Source: Paucibacter sediminis (GTDB lineage Bacteria > Pseudomonadota > Gammaproteobacteria > Burkholderiales > Burkholderiaceae_C). Taken from it: a stretch of 64,000 bases of DNA. The notes below the pieces were generated by a model. That model saw only the letters and a list, made by a program, of their open reading frames with translations, did no database searches and had not been told where the DNA came from. The translations under genes and the position numbers were made by a program. Below, piece after piece: positions 51,097 to 59,638 of this stretch; the stretch's first letter is position 1, and each line of letters opens with the position of its first letter. The stretch lies in NCBI RefSeq assembly GCF_030254645.1, contig NZ_CP116346.1, positions 4,691,001 to 4,755,000 on the forward strand. The letters run 5' to 3'.

Positions 51097-52400
51097 GCCC
51101 GCCGCCCTCGCTGCGCCACGAGCTGGCGCGCATCCTCACCCTCACCAGCCTGGGCTGGCTGGCAGCGGTGTTCCTGGTGGTGGCACTGAGCGTGCGCCAC
51201 GAGGTCGACGACCTGCTGGACAACACCTTGCAGGAATCGGCCGAGATGCTTTACGGCATGCTGGTGCTGCACCACCACGACATGCCGCGCGGCGCCGGCG
51301 TCACCATGCCGGCGCCGCCGCACGAGGAGAGCCTGGTGTGGCAGATCGTCGATGCGCGCCAGCAGGTGGTGCTGCGCTCGCACCGCGCGCCCACCACGCC
51401 GCTGCTGCCGGCCTTCAAGCCGGGCTTCAGCGATGCCGAGGCGCACAGCCGCGTCTATGCGATGGCGCTGCCGCAGGACCAGGAGGTGCTCTACGTCGGC
51501 CAGCCCGGGCCGGACCGCATCGAATCGCGCTACGAGGCGATCGGCCTGGTGGGCGCCAGCGCCCTGCTGGTGGGCCTGGGTTGCGCGCTGTGGCTGCGCC
51601 GGCGCGTGCGCCAGGCCATGCTGCCGCTGCAGGAGCTCTCGCAGCAGGTGCAGGCCTACGACCCCACACGTGCCGCCACCGATCTGCCGCCGCCGGCGCG
51701 GCAGGAATTCGTCGAGGTGCGCGCCGCCATCATGGAGCTGGGCCAGCGCCTGGCGCGCCGCCTGGCCAGCGAGCAGGCCTTCGCCGCGCATGCCGCCCAT
51801 GCGCTGCGCACGCCGCTGGCCGGCATGGAGGCACAGCTGGCGATCGCGCTGAAGGAGGCCTCCAGCGCCGGCCGCCCGCGCCTGGAGCGCACGCGCGAGG
51901 CGGTGCACCGGCTCAAGCGCGTGGTCAGCTCGCTGCTGCTGCTGTTCCGCAGCGAGGGCGAGCTGCAGGTGCAGGACATCAGCCTGGCCAGCCTGGTGCC
52001 GCATCTCGCGCCGGAGGCGCTGCAGGTCGAGGTGCAGCAGCAGGGCCCGCTGCGCGCGGACCCGAACCTGCTGGCGGCCGCCCTCGCCAATCTGTTCGAG
52101 AACTGCCGCCGCTATGGCGCCAGCCGCTGCGTGCTGCGCTGCGAGCCCGACGGCGCGGCCCAGGTACTGACCCTGCTGGACGACGGCCCCGGCCTGAGCG
52201 CCGAGCGGCGCGCCGCACTCGGCGCCCAGCTGGCGCAGGCCGACAGCGAGACCGGCCTGGGCCTGCGCCTCGCCGCGCTGGTGGCGGGCGCCCATCAGGG
52301 CCGGCTGCTGCTGTGCCCCGGCGGCCTGGGCGCTCAGGGCTTCGGCGTGAGCCTGCGGCTGTGGGACAGCGCCGCCCCGCCCTCGCCCGGCAAGGCCTGA
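51093..52400 (+). CDS. Sensor histidine kinase, QseC/PmrB-like
   Basis: The 435-residue protein has two TM helices (residues about 14-36 and 150-172) enclosing a periplasmic sensor of about 115 residues that contains LHHHDMPRG, a possible metal or redox-ligand site. The cytoplasmic part has a HAMP-like linker, the H-box FAAHAAHALRTPLAG (His236), N-box NLFENCRRYG, G1 DDGPGL and G2 TGLGLRL. It is the partner of the upstream regulator. Its last 67 bases overlap the convergent LysR gene. Confidence 0.9.
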   Translation: MSPPPSLRHELARILTLTSLGWLAAVFLVVALSVRHEVDDLLDNTLQESAEMLYGMLVLHHHDMPRGAGVTMPAPPHEESLVWQIVDARQQVVLRSHRAPTTPLLPAFKPGFSDAEAHSRVYAMALPQDQEVLYVGQPGPDRIESRYEAIGLVGASALLVGLGCALWLRRRVRQAMLPLQELSQQVQAYDPTRAATDLPPPARQEFVEVRAAIMELGQRLARRLASEQAFAAHAAHALRTPLAGMEAQLAIALKEASSAGRPRLERTREAVHRLKRVVSSLLLLFRSEGELQVQDISLASLVPHLAPEALQVEVQQQGPLRADPNLLAAALANLFENCRRYGASRCVLRCEPDGAAQVLTLLDDGPGLSAERRAALGAQLAQADSETGLGLRLAALVAGAHQGRLLLCPGGLGAQGFGVSLRLWDSAAPPSPGKA

Positions 52401-53284
52401 GCCAGCTCGCGCGCCAGCTGCAGCGCCAGGCCGGCGGCCGGCGAAAGGCTGCGGCCGCGCAACCAGATCGCATGCATGGCGATCGCCATCGCCGGCGCGG
52501 CCCCGCCCATGTGCAGCCGCTTCAAGCCCTTGAACTCGGCCGCCACCGCATGCGGTAGCAGCACCAGGGTGTCGCTGTCGCGCGCCAGGCGCGCCAGCGT
52601 CGTCATGTCATCGCACTCCAGCTTAAGCGGCAGCGCCTGCGTGGCGCCCAGGCCGAAGGCGGCACGCAGCATCTCGCGTAGCGGCGGCGAGGCCGCGACG
52701 GTGGCGATGCCGGCCTCCAGCACCATCGCCACGCTGAGCTCGCGCTTGCGCGCCAACGCATGCGTGGGCCGGCAATAGATGCCGCCATGGATGGGCCCGA
52801 GCGCCTCGGTCTGCAGGCGCGCATCGGCCGGCAGCATGCGCGGGTCGGCCAGGAAGAAATCGATCTGCTCGGCATGCAGCAGGGCCAGCAGGCTGTCGGC
52901 ATGGCCGCTGCGCACGCGCGTCACCACCCGCGGTTGCTGGCGCTGCAGCGCCACCAGCAGGGGCGGCACGATGGTGGCGGCCGGCACCGGCCCGGCGCCG
53001 AAGTTCAGCTCGCCCAGCAAGCCCTCGCGCAGCAGCTCCAGGTCGCGCTTGAAGCAATGCTGGTCGAACAGCAGCTGGCGTGCGCGCTCCACCACCACCT
53101 TGCCGGCCGGCGTGAGCTGGGCGCCGCGCGGGCCGCGGTCGAACAGGCGCAGGCCGAGCTTGGCCTCCAGCGCCTGGATGCTGCGGCTGAAGGCCGCCTG
53201 GCTCAGATGCACCCGCTCGGCCGCGACGACGAAGCGGCCACAGTCGGCCAGGGCGATCAGGTGCTGCAGCTGGCGCGGATCCAT
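52334..53284 (-). CDS. LysR-family transcriptional regulator
   Basis: The 316-residue protein has the LysR HTH at residues 3-62 (LQHLIALADCGRFVVAAERV, then LSQAAFSRSIQALEAKLGLRLF) and a periplasmic-binding-protein-like effector domain. It is divergent from the alkylsulfatase gene, 88 bp away, and is likely its regulator. The last 67 bp are antisense to the kinase gene, unusually long for convergent neighbours; a shorter C-terminus is not available because no earlier stop exists in frame. Confidence 0.87.
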   Translation of the reverse strand: MDPRQLQHLIALADCGRFVVAAERVHLSQAAFSRSIQALEAKLGLRLFDRGPRGAQLTPAGKVVVERARQLLFDQHCFKRDLELLREGLLGELNFGAGPVPAATIVPPLLVALQRQQPRVVTRVRSGHADSLLALLHAEQIDFFLADPRMLPADARLQTEALGPIHGGIYCRPTHALARKRELSVAMVLEAGIATVAASPPLREMLRAAFGLGATQALPLKLECDDMTTLARLARDSDTLVLLPHAVAAEFKGLKRLHMGGAAPAMAIAMHAIWLRGRSLSPAAGLALQLARELAQALPGEGGAALSHSRRLTPKP

Positions 53285-53372
53285 TATGTGTTTGGCGCAA
53301 TGAATGCCGATTCATTATGCATTGGACATCCGGCCGGACTGGCCCGAAGCTGCGCCAGCGCACCCACCGGAG

Positions 53373-55370
53373 ATGCCCTTGAAGAACCGCCCAACTACCA
53401 CTGTCGCAATGCTGTTGCTGCCGATCTTGCTGGCCGGCCTGTCCGGCTGCGGCAAGCCAGGCAGCGGCATCGGCGGCAGCGCCAGCGAGGCCGCTGTCAG
53501 CGTGCAGGCCCTCAATGCCCAGCTCGCCAAGGAGCTGCCGCTGGCCGACCCGCAGGACTTCGAGGACGCCAGGCGCGGCTTCATCGCCCGACCCGAGGGC
53601 AAGATCACGATGGCCGACGGCACCGTGCTGGTGGACTTCGACGCCTTCAAGTTCGTCAGCGGCCCGGCGCCCGACAGCGTCAACGCCAGCCTCTGGCGCC
53701 ACGCGGCACTGAACGCGCAGATCGGCCTCTTCAAGGTCAGCGAGGGCATCTACCAGCTGCGCGGCTTCGACATCGCCAACATCACCCTGATCGAGGGCAA
53801 GAGCGGCTGGATCGTGGTGGACGCCCTCACCTCCAGGGAGAGCGCCGCCGCCGCCATGGCTTTTGCGCGCCAGCAGCTCGGCAACAAGCCGGTCAGCGCG
53901 CTGGTGTTCACGCACAGCCATGCCGACCATTTCGGCGGCGCGCTGGGCATCGTCACACCCGAGGAAGTGGCGGCGCGCAAGATCCCGGTGGTGGCGCCGG
54001 CGGGCTTCATGGAAGAGTCCACCAGCGAGAACGTGATGGTGGGCACGGCGATGGCGCGCCGCTCCATCTACCAGTTCGGCCGCGACCTGGAGCGCTCGCC
54101 CAAGGGCCTGGTGGACACCGGCCTGGGCAAGAACGTGGCCTACGGCAGCATCGGCATCCTGCCGCCCAACCAGCTCATCAGCGAGGCCACGCAAGACCTG
54201 ACCCTGGACGGCGTGCGTTTCGTGTTCCACAACGTGCCGGGCGCCGAGGCCCCGGCCGAGTTGAGCTTTGCCCTGCCCGAGCTGAAGGCCTATGGCGGCG
54301 CCGAGAACCTGGCCCAGACCATGCACAACCTGCTGCCGGTGCGCGGCGCCAAGGTGCGCGATGCGCTGCGCTGGTCGCAATACATGCAGCAGGCGCTGGA
54401 GCAGGTGCAGGCCGCGGGCGCCGAGGTCTATTTCGGCCAGCACAACTGGCCGATCTGGGGCCAGGCGCGCATCGGCCGCTTCATCACCACGCACCGCGAT
54501 GTCTACAAGTACACGCATGACCAGACGGTGCGCCTCATCAACGCCGGCCTCACGCCACGCGAGATCGCCGAGCAGATCCAGCTGCCCAAATCGCTGCAGC
54601 AGCATTTCGGCGCGCGCGGCTACTACGGCGATCTGCGCCACAACGTCAAGGCGGTCTACCAGCATTACCTGGGCGCCTACGACGGCAACCCCGCCAACCT
54701 CAACCCGCTGCCGCCGGCCGAATCGGCCAAGCGCTATCTGGCCCTGATGGGCGGCGCCGACAAGGCGGTGGCCGCGGCGCAGCAGGCGTTTGACCAGGGC
54801 GAGTACCGCTGGGCCGCCGAGCTGCTGAACCAGGTGGTGTTCGGCGCGCCCGAGCATGCCGGCGCCAAGCAGCTGCTGGCGCGCAGCTACGAGCAGCTGG
54901 GCTATGCCGCCGAGGCGGCGACCTGGCGCAACAGCTACCTGACCGCCGCGGCCGAGCTGCGCCAGGGCCCGCCGGCTCAAGGGGTGAGCCGCGCGGCCCT
55001 GATCGACATGCTGGCGCAGACGCCGACCGAGCGTTTTCTCGAAGCGATGGCCGCCGGCCTGAACGGCCCCAAGGCCGAGGGCGTGGACCTGAAGGTCAAG
55101 CTGGTGCTCAGCGATGTGGGCGAAAGCTATCTGCTCTGGACCGAGAACGCGGTGCTGCACCACCGCGCGGCCAAGCCTGCCGACCCCGAGGCCGACGCCA
55201 CGCTGACCCTCACCAAACCCATCTTCATCAAGATGATGGCCGGCACCGCCGGCGTGAAGGACACCTTGCTGAGCGACGACCTGAAGACCGGCGGCAGCCG
55301 CATCGCCCTGGTGCGCTTCTTCGGCCTGATCGACAAGGCGCCCGGCAACTTCGCGATCGTGACGCGCTGA
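53373..55370 (+). CDS. Linear alkylsulfatase (SdsA-type metallo-beta-lactamase fold) lipoprotein
   Basis: The 665-residue protein has the zinc-binding motif THSHADHFGG (His181, His183, Asp185, His186), a dimerisation domain near 400-530 and a C-terminal SCP2-like domain (TLTKPIFIKMMAGTAG). This is the three-domain layout of SdsA1/YjcS alkylsulfatases, which hydrolyse SDS-like sulfate esters. A lipobox (LLAGLSGC) predicts a lipoprotein, whereas SdsA1 is simply secreted. The chosen ATG has GGAG only one base upstream, so the exact start is uncertain. A degenerate copy of the C-terminal domain lies at 57151-57324. Confidence 0.88.
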   Translation: MPLKNRPTTTVAMLLLPILLAGLSGCGKPGSGIGGSASEAAVSVQALNAQLAKELPLADPQDFEDARRGFIARPEGKITMADGTVLVDFDAFKFVSGPAPDSVNASLWRHAALNAQIGLFKVSEGIYQLRGFDIANITLIEGKSGWIVVDALTSRESAAAAMAFARQQLGNKPVSALVFTHSHADHFGGALGIVTPEEVAARKIPVVAPAGFMEESTSENVMVGTAMARRSIYQFGRDLERSPKGLVDTGLGKNVAYGSIGILPPNQLISEATQDLTLDGVRFVFHNVPGAEAPAELSFALPELKAYGGAENLAQTMHNLLPVRGAKVRDALRWSQYMQQALEQVQAAGAEVYFGQHNWPIWGQARIGRFITTHRDVYKYTHDQTVRLINAGLTPREIAEQIQLPKSLQQHFGARGYYGDLRHNVKAVYQHYLGAYDGNPANLNPLPPAESAKRYLALMGGADKAVAAAQQAFDQGEYRWAAELLNQVVFGAPEHAGAKQLLARSYEQLGYAAEAATWRNSYLTAAAELRQGPPAQGVSRAALIDMLAQTPTERFLEAMAAGLNGPKAEGVDLKVKLVLSDVGESYLLWTENAVLHHRAAKPADPEADATLTLTKPIFIKMMAGTAGVKDTLLSDDLKTGGSRIALVRFFGLIDKAPGNFAIVTR

Positions 55371-55385
55371 GCGCCGCCGGCGGGA

Positions 55386-57125
55386 TCAGGCGCCCGCCGC
55401 CGGCGCATGCGCCAGCCGGCGCTGCAGCGTCTCCCAGCGCAGGGCCTGCCACTCGAGGCCCACGGTTCGCAGGGCGTCGCGCAGCGCGGCCACCTCGTCC
55501 GCGCGCAGCGCCCGGCCATCGCGCGGGCGACCGATCAGCACGAAGGCCTCGAGTTCACGCTGGCGCGACAGCACCAGCGCGAGTTCGCCCGGCAGCGTCG
55601 AATGCACCTCGTCGTGCCGCGCCACCGCGTGGCCGGCGCGCAGGGCCACGGCCAGGGGCTCGTCGGCGGCCAGCGCCTCGGGCGCATCGATCGCCAGGGC
55701 CTGCTGGCGCCGCCAACCGCCGTCGGCCTGCCGCGCGTAAAGCGCGGCGCCGGCCCCGGCGGTGAAGCGATCGATGGCGGCCAGCAGCGCGCTGTCCAGC
55801 GCCGGCAGCTCGGTATGGCCGCGGGCATCGGCGGCAAAGCGCGCGAGATCGGCCTCGCGCGCCACCCATGGGCCGAAGAACACGCGGTCCACCGTCCATT
55901 CGGCGAGCGGCTTGAGCCGGGGGTAGGCCAAGGTCACCAGGGCCGCCAGCACCGCATTCAGCAGCCCCGCCTTGGCCGGGTCGTCGAAGTGCAGCAGGCG
56001 GCCGATCAGCAGGCTGAGAAACTGAAAACTGCCCAGCAGCACGCCGCCGACGAGGGTGAAGACCAGCGAGCGGTTCAGCGCCAGCCCCATGTCGAGCACG
56101 CGGTGGCGCAGGATCGCGTAGCTCAGGCCGAACAGCGACGCCAGCGAGCCGATCACGGCCAGCGGACTCAGCAGGGGCTGCATCGCGGCGCCGAGATGGT
56201 CGCCAAGATAGGTCGCGTAGCTGACGCTCCAGAGCAGCGCGAAGGCGCCGAGCAGCCAGTTGAAGCGTTGCCGCAGCTCGCCGCTGCTGCGCCGACGGCC
56301 GTCCCAGAACGCCACCAGCATCAGCGTGCCGACGGCGCCGATGTAGGGCACGTGGACCCAGTCGATCCAGCTCGCCGGGACGAGCCAAAGCCCCAGGCCG
56401 ATGGCCGCGGCCTCCACCAGCACGAGCGCCACCAGGAACAGCGGCAACACCCGGCGCAGCGCGCGGCGCCAGCCCAGCGCCTGCTCGTTCGGATAATGGA
56501 CGGCAAACCAGAGGCCGAAATACCAGCCCGGCGCCAGCGCCAGCCAGAACACCACAGACAGCAGGGCCGCGAGCGTGGCATCGGTGGTGTAGTTCATGCC
56601 CAGATTCAGGGACCACCAGAGGAATGCCAGGGCCAGCGCGCGGCTCGTCTTGATATGCGCCTGCCGCAGTCCGATCAGCAGGCCGAGCAGCGTGCCCAGC
56701 ACGCACAGGGTGGCGTTCAGCACGAAGTTCACGCGCTCGGCGCTCCGGATCGGCCGGCCCACGGTCGTGATGCGCGCCGACAGCGCGCTGCCATCGCGCA
56801 CCAGGGTCATCGCGACGACCTCGCCGGGCAGGTAGGCCCGGCCCTGACCGAGCCAGCGTTCGGGCTGCAGCACATCGCCGACCCGCACGCCGGCCTGCGG
56901 CGCCTGCGACCAGGGCTCGAACCCACGCACGAGGGTGGCGCGGCGCCCGTCATGCATCACCGCATCGCCTTGCAGGCCCAAGCGCCCCTCGGTGCCACGC
57001 ATGAACGTCGCCACCGCAGCCGTGCATTCGATACCCATCACCGTGAACGAGAACAGGAAGAAGGCGATCAGCAAGGCCTTCCAGCGTCCGGTGCGGAGTT
57101 TCAAGCCGGTGGTGATCAGGTCCAT
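55386..57125 (-). CDS. Multi-TM protein with PDZ-like and GAF-like domains
   Basis: The 579-residue protein has one N-terminal TM helix, a PDZ-like segment (PQAGVRVGDVL, residues about 60-115), seven or eight TM helices (about 135-400) and a cytoplasmic C-terminal domain with GAF-like texture (DSALLAAIDRFTAGAGAALYARQ). The layout resembles the sensory half of 7TM histidine kinases, but no H-box or ATPase domain is present. The function is unknown. It converges on the sulfatase gene and points away from the sulfatase remnant. The ATG at 57125 gives MDLITTGLKLR. Confidence 0.6.
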   Translation of the reverse strand: MDLITTGLKLRTGRWKALLIAFFLFSFTVMGIECTAAVATFMRGTEGRLGLQGDAVMHDGRRATLVRGFEPWSQAPQAGVRVGDVLQPERWLGQGRAYLPGEVVAMTLVRDGSALSARITTVGRPIRSAERVNFVLNATLCVLGTLLGLLIGLRQAHIKTSRALALAFLWWSLNLGMNYTTDATLAALLSVVFWLALAPGWYFGLWFAVHYPNEQALGWRRALRRVLPLFLVALVLVEAAAIGLGLWLVPASWIDWVHVPYIGAVGTLMLVAFWDGRRRSSGELRQRFNWLLGAFALLWSVSYATYLGDHLGAAMQPLLSPLAVIGSLASLFGLSYAILRHRVLDMGLALNRSLVFTLVGGVLLGSFQFLSLLIGRLLHFDDPAKAGLLNAVLAALVTLAYPRLKPLAEWTVDRVFFGPWVAREADLARFAADARGHTELPALDSALLAAIDRFTAGAGAALYARQADGGWRRQQALAIDAPEALAADEPLAVALRAGHAVARHDEVHSTLPGELALVLSRQRELEAFVLIGRPRDGRALRADEVAALRDALRTVGLEWQALRWETLQRRLAHAPAAGA

Positions 57126-57150
57126 GGGCAGCAATGGTAGGCGCAAGGCC

Positions 57151-57324
57151 GGGCTGACGCTGAGCCCCGCCACATCCATCTTCATCAAGATGATGGCCGG
57201 CACCGCCGGCGCAAGGGCGGCTTGCCGAGCGCCGATCTGAAGGCCAGCGGCAGCCGCGTTGATCTGGTGCGCTTACTTGGCCTGGTCGAAAAGGTGACGG
57301 GGATTTGCGATCGCGATGCGCTGG
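57151..57324 (+). pseudogene. Frameshifted remnant of an alkylsulfatase C-terminal domain
   Basis: Translated in two frames, the stretch gives LTLSPATSIFIKMMAGTAGA and then LPSADLKASGSRVDLVRLLG, parallel to the end of the intact sulfatase (TLTKPIFIKMMAGTAGV, LLSDDLKTGGSRIALVRFFG). A frame change lies near 57212-57222 and the terminal stop is lost. A 36-bp block (57176-57211) is identical to 55219-55254 in the intact gene. Only about 58 codons remain, so this is a decayed duplicate. Confidence 0.8.
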
Positions 57325-57454
57325 CGCAGCGGCGGGAACAGGGCGCAGGTGCGGCGCGAGCTCACGTGCGGCCTGGCGGGTGCATGGCGCGGAGTGACAG
57401 GAATGCAGCGGCAGCGGCCATACGACGGGACGAGATCGACGCGCGAAACCGGTC

Positions 57455-57532
57455 GCTCAACGTTTTACATGAGGGTCTTGCGTAGGCAGGCGACGCCTTC
57501 TGGAGCAAGCCCCCTCGATCGAAGGGCTAGGC
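57455..57532 (-). repeat. Degenerate attC site of the CPBP cassette
   Basis: On the plus strand the stretch begins GCTCAAC (57455-57461) and ends GCTAGGC (57526-57532). On the minus strand the R' core is GTTGAGC, a good GTTRRRY match, but the R'' core GCCTAGC has one mismatch to RYYYAAC. Its place, just after the CPBP stop and 78 bp long, is where the attC of this cassette should be. Confidence 0.45.
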
Positions 57533-57542
57533 CGCAGGGTCT

Positions 57543-58346
57543 TCACGCAACGACGCGCCGACTCGAACGGGCCAGAAGCCGATTTAGCGCAAGCGCTCCT
57601 ACCAGGGAAGCCGCGAGCGACAAGACCCAGATTGTGGTTGAGGCCGGCGCTGCCGACTCGGCTTGACTTCCCCTGGATGAAGATTCAACAACCGTGAGCG
57701 AGGTGTTGTAGAGAGCATGGAGGGCTATAGACGGAACCAGGGAGCGTGAACGCTCATAGAGCCAACCTGCGATTAGCCCCAAGAGGAAGGCAATGACGAA
57801 CTGGTAGATGTTCAGATGCGCCATCCCGAAAATGAGCGCTGAAGCAGCGATGGCGGTACCGCGGGAGTACTGAACAAGAAAGGCTCGGAGAATTACTCCT
57901 CGGAAGAGCATCTCCTCAAGAATGGGCGCCAGCACGCAGACGGCGGTGATGGCTGCCATGTTCGCTGCAGACATGCTCGCGAAAGCCTGTTCCTCCCACG
58001 CGGAGAGCGGAAAGATGCGGACCAAGAGTTCACTCAGCTCTGCCGCAAGCATGACAAGCGCAGGGACTAGAAGCGCAACGGGAGGGATAAGAAGAACTAT
58101 CGTGGCGCGGAGCGAAGCCCGCGAAGGATGGAACAGAGCTCGATAGGACAAGGCCTTGGCGTGTAGCAAGACTGCGAATAGCATGCCGTTCCCCAACAGC
58201 GTGACCAGCGCACTAAGCTCTTCCCGAGTTAGTGCGAGAGTTCGCCGCGCATCGTACAGAGCAGCCCCGACAACGTACTCGGCCAGGAACATTGCGAGAA
58301 CAAGCAGGAGGGCTTGTGGAGCGGAGGGGAACGATTCGTCTTTCAC
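57543..58346 (-). CDS. CPBP-family intramembrane metalloprotease (integron cassette)
   Basis: The 267-residue protein has about eight TM helices and the CAAX-protease-like motifs: Glu pair in PILEEMLFRGVIL, FGMAHLNIYQF and a late HALYN. The family (ABI/CPBP) includes bacteriocin-immunity and stress proteins, but the substrate is unknown here. It is the most distal of four minus-strand cassettes, lying between a clear attC (58366-58434) and a degenerate one (57455-57532). GC content is lower than the chromosome average. Confidence 0.85.
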   Translation of the reverse strand: MKDESFPSAPQALLLVLAMFLAEYVVGAALYDARRTLALTREELSALVTLLGNGMLFAVLLHAKALSYRALFHPSRASLRATIVLLIPPVALLVPALVMLAAELSELLVRIFPLSAWEEQAFASMSAANMAAITAVCVLAPILEEMLFRGVILRAFLVQYSRGTAIAASALIFGMAHLNIYQFVIAFLLGLIAGWLYERSRSLVPSIALHALYNTSLTVVESSSRGSQAESAAPASTTIWVLSLAASLVGALALNRLLARSSRRVVA

Positions 58347-58365
58347 GGGCGGTGCGTCCTCTGCG

Positions 58366-58434
58366 GCCTAACGTTGCAGCTGAGCCACGAGCGGAGGCCT
58401 GCCGACGCGAGTCGGCTCGAGCGACTGGTTAGGC
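58366..58434 (-). repeat. Integron attC site
   Basis: A 69-bp imperfect palindrome: GCCTAAC (58366-58372) at one end and GTTAGGC (58428-58434) at the other, matching RYYYAAC/GTTRRRY, with inner arms that include GAGTCGGCTCGAGCGAC. It ends the zinc-ribbon cassette; that gene's TAA stop lies inside the core site. Confidence 0.85.
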
Positions 58435-58641
58435 CTGGCTCGCGTAGCTTGCACACCTTTCGCATAGGCCAAATTCGTCAAGGTCTTGGATAGGGAACAT
58501 TTCCTCGAATCTGACCTTGGGAATATTTGTTGGGGCATCAGACTTCCGTCCAAGCTGTTGGCACGCGGCGCACTGGGTGATCCACTTCCTCGTCCGAGGG
58601 TCCGCCAGGAACCACTCCTGCGTCTTCGTCTCAGTTCTCAT
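58429..58641 (-). CDS. Small CXXC zinc-ribbon protein (integron cassette)
   Basis: The 70-residue protein has two CXXC pairs (CAACQQLG near residue 26 and LCERCASYA near residue 62) that could bind zinc, separated by a polar segment. I do not recognise the family. ATG 58641 is chosen; a TTG two codons upstream is possible. The gene almost fills its cassette, and its TAA stop overlaps the attC core, a common cassette feature. Confidence 0.65.
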   Translation of the reverse strand: MRTETKTQEWFLADPRTRKWITQCAACQQLGRKSDAPTNIPKVRFEEMFPIQDLDEFGLCERCASYASQA

Positions 58642-58648
58642 GGGCAAG

Positions 58649-58759
58649 GCCTAACGTTCAAGCTGAGCGTCGATGAGCGTCTGGGAACGGAAGGGCCAGA
58701 ATGAAATGAGGCCCTGAAGTGACCAGCCGTTGCGAGTCGGCTCGAGCGACCGGTTAGAC
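58649..58759 (-). repeat. Integron attC site
   Basis: A 111-bp site bounded by GCCTAAC (58649-58655) and GTTAGAC (58753-58759). Its inner sequence shares GCGAGTCGGCTCGAGCGAC with the attC at 58366-58434. It ends the small-TM cassette, whose TAA lies in the core. Confidence 0.85.
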
Positions 58760-59047
58760 GTCTCCATCGCCTGCTCTCTTTCGCGTACGCGCAAGCAGCA
58801 TCCCTGCAATCAGCATACCCACCCCGGGATAGAGGAAGACGGGCACGGTATCGAAGGACGCATTCGCAACTCGTAGGACATGAGCCTCCACCTCTGCCGC
58901 GCTGTAGAGCTTGCCTGGGTGTTGGGCAAGAATCGCATAGCTCTCGTGAAGGACGGGACGTATTGCCCCACGCGAGAGTTGCATTGCTTGCAGGGCAGAT
59001 AGCCAGAGAAAACCGACGATCAAGAGCGTGTAGCCAATCTTTCGCAT
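58754..59047 (-). CDS. Small membrane protein (integron cassette)
   Basis: The 97-residue protein has two predicted TM helices: IGYTLLIVGFLWLSALQAM near the N-terminus and VFLYPGVGMLIAGMLLA near the C-terminus, with a loop of about 45 residues. No family is recognised. ATG 59047 is chosen because upstream in-frame starts lie in the attC at 59068-59125. Its TAA stop is part of the next attC core. Confidence 0.65.
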   Translation of the reverse strand: MRKIGYTLLIVGFLWLSALQAMQLSRGAIRPVLHESYAILAQHPGKLYSAAEVEAHVLRVANASFDTVPVFLYPGVGMLIAGMLLARTRKRAGDGDV

Positions 59048-59067
59048 AACCCGACTGTAAGCGTGAC

Positions 59068-59125
59068 GCCTAACGTTGAAATTGAGCCAGCGCCGAAGGC
59101 GATCGGCTCGAATGACCGGTTGAAC
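59068..59125 (-). repeat. Integron attC site
   Basis: A 58-bp site bounded by GCCTAAC (59068-59074) and GTTGAAC (59119-59125), containing GAGCCAGCGCC and GGCTCGAATGACCGG. On the minus strand its R'' core (GTTCAAC) is the exact complement of the GTTGAAC at the start of the same cassette (59645-59639), as expected for a cassette that integrated as a circle. Confidence 0.88.
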
Positions 59126-59152
59126 AGACAGCCTCATCTCCCATAGCGGTGC

Positions 59153-59632
59153 TCACTCCATCGTCTCCAGAATCTTCTTTAGTTGCTGTCCATCCGGATA
59201 GTGAATGTCATCGATTAGCCACCCTGCGCCTGATCGTACGAGGAGGATTTTCATGCCGATGCGCTTGCCATTGCCAGGGTAGTCAAAGGACACGTTAACC
59301 GTTGCTGGAGTCTCGCCAAGAACGACCTTCAGTCTGGCCGCGCCAGGATCTTGCGAAGCCCAGATCGGGCTGAAATCGAGTTTGCAGATTTCCCGCGTAC
59401 GCGACACGCATTGACGGTCGTCTCGAAGCAGCTTGACCAAGCGCGGTGAAAAATAGCGAGACCAGACTGCATCAGACTCAGTAAGAAAACCCCGCCCAGC
59501 GATCGGCTCATCGATGACGGCCTCCCACGCGAAGTCGCGGTAGAGACGCACGACGGGATCAAGCGCGTCCCTTGGAGCGGCAATGGCGGCGGGCGAAACG
59601 AGAAACAGCAGGGCGGCGGCGCGAAAAAGCAT
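59153..59632 (-). CDS. Exported DUF3828-like protein (first integron cassette)
   Basis: The 159-residue protein has a signal peptide (LFRAAALLFLVSPAAIAAP) and a small alpha/beta domain with LDPVVRLYRDFAWE, YFSPRLVKLLRDD, DFSPIWASQD and a C-terminal WLIDDIHYPDG. The pattern is that of DUF3828/NTF2-like periplasmic proteins. ATG 59632 is chosen; a TTG at 59644 lies inside the attI core. It is the promoter-proximal cassette. Confidence 0.7.
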   Translation of the reverse strand: MLFRAAALLFLVSPAAIAAPRDALDPVVRLYRDFAWEAVIDEPIAGRGFLTESDAVWSRYFSPRLVKLLRDDRQCVSRTREICKLDFSPIWASQDPGAARLKVVLGETPATVNVSFDYPGNGKRIGMKILLVRSGAGWLIDDIHYPDGQQLKKILETME

Positions 59633-59638
59633 GGAGCT

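Noticed and set aside
57222-57485. ORF starting MPSADLKASGS
   Set aside because: Its first part is the frameshifted sulfatase remnant and the rest runs into the degenerate attC; not an intact gene.
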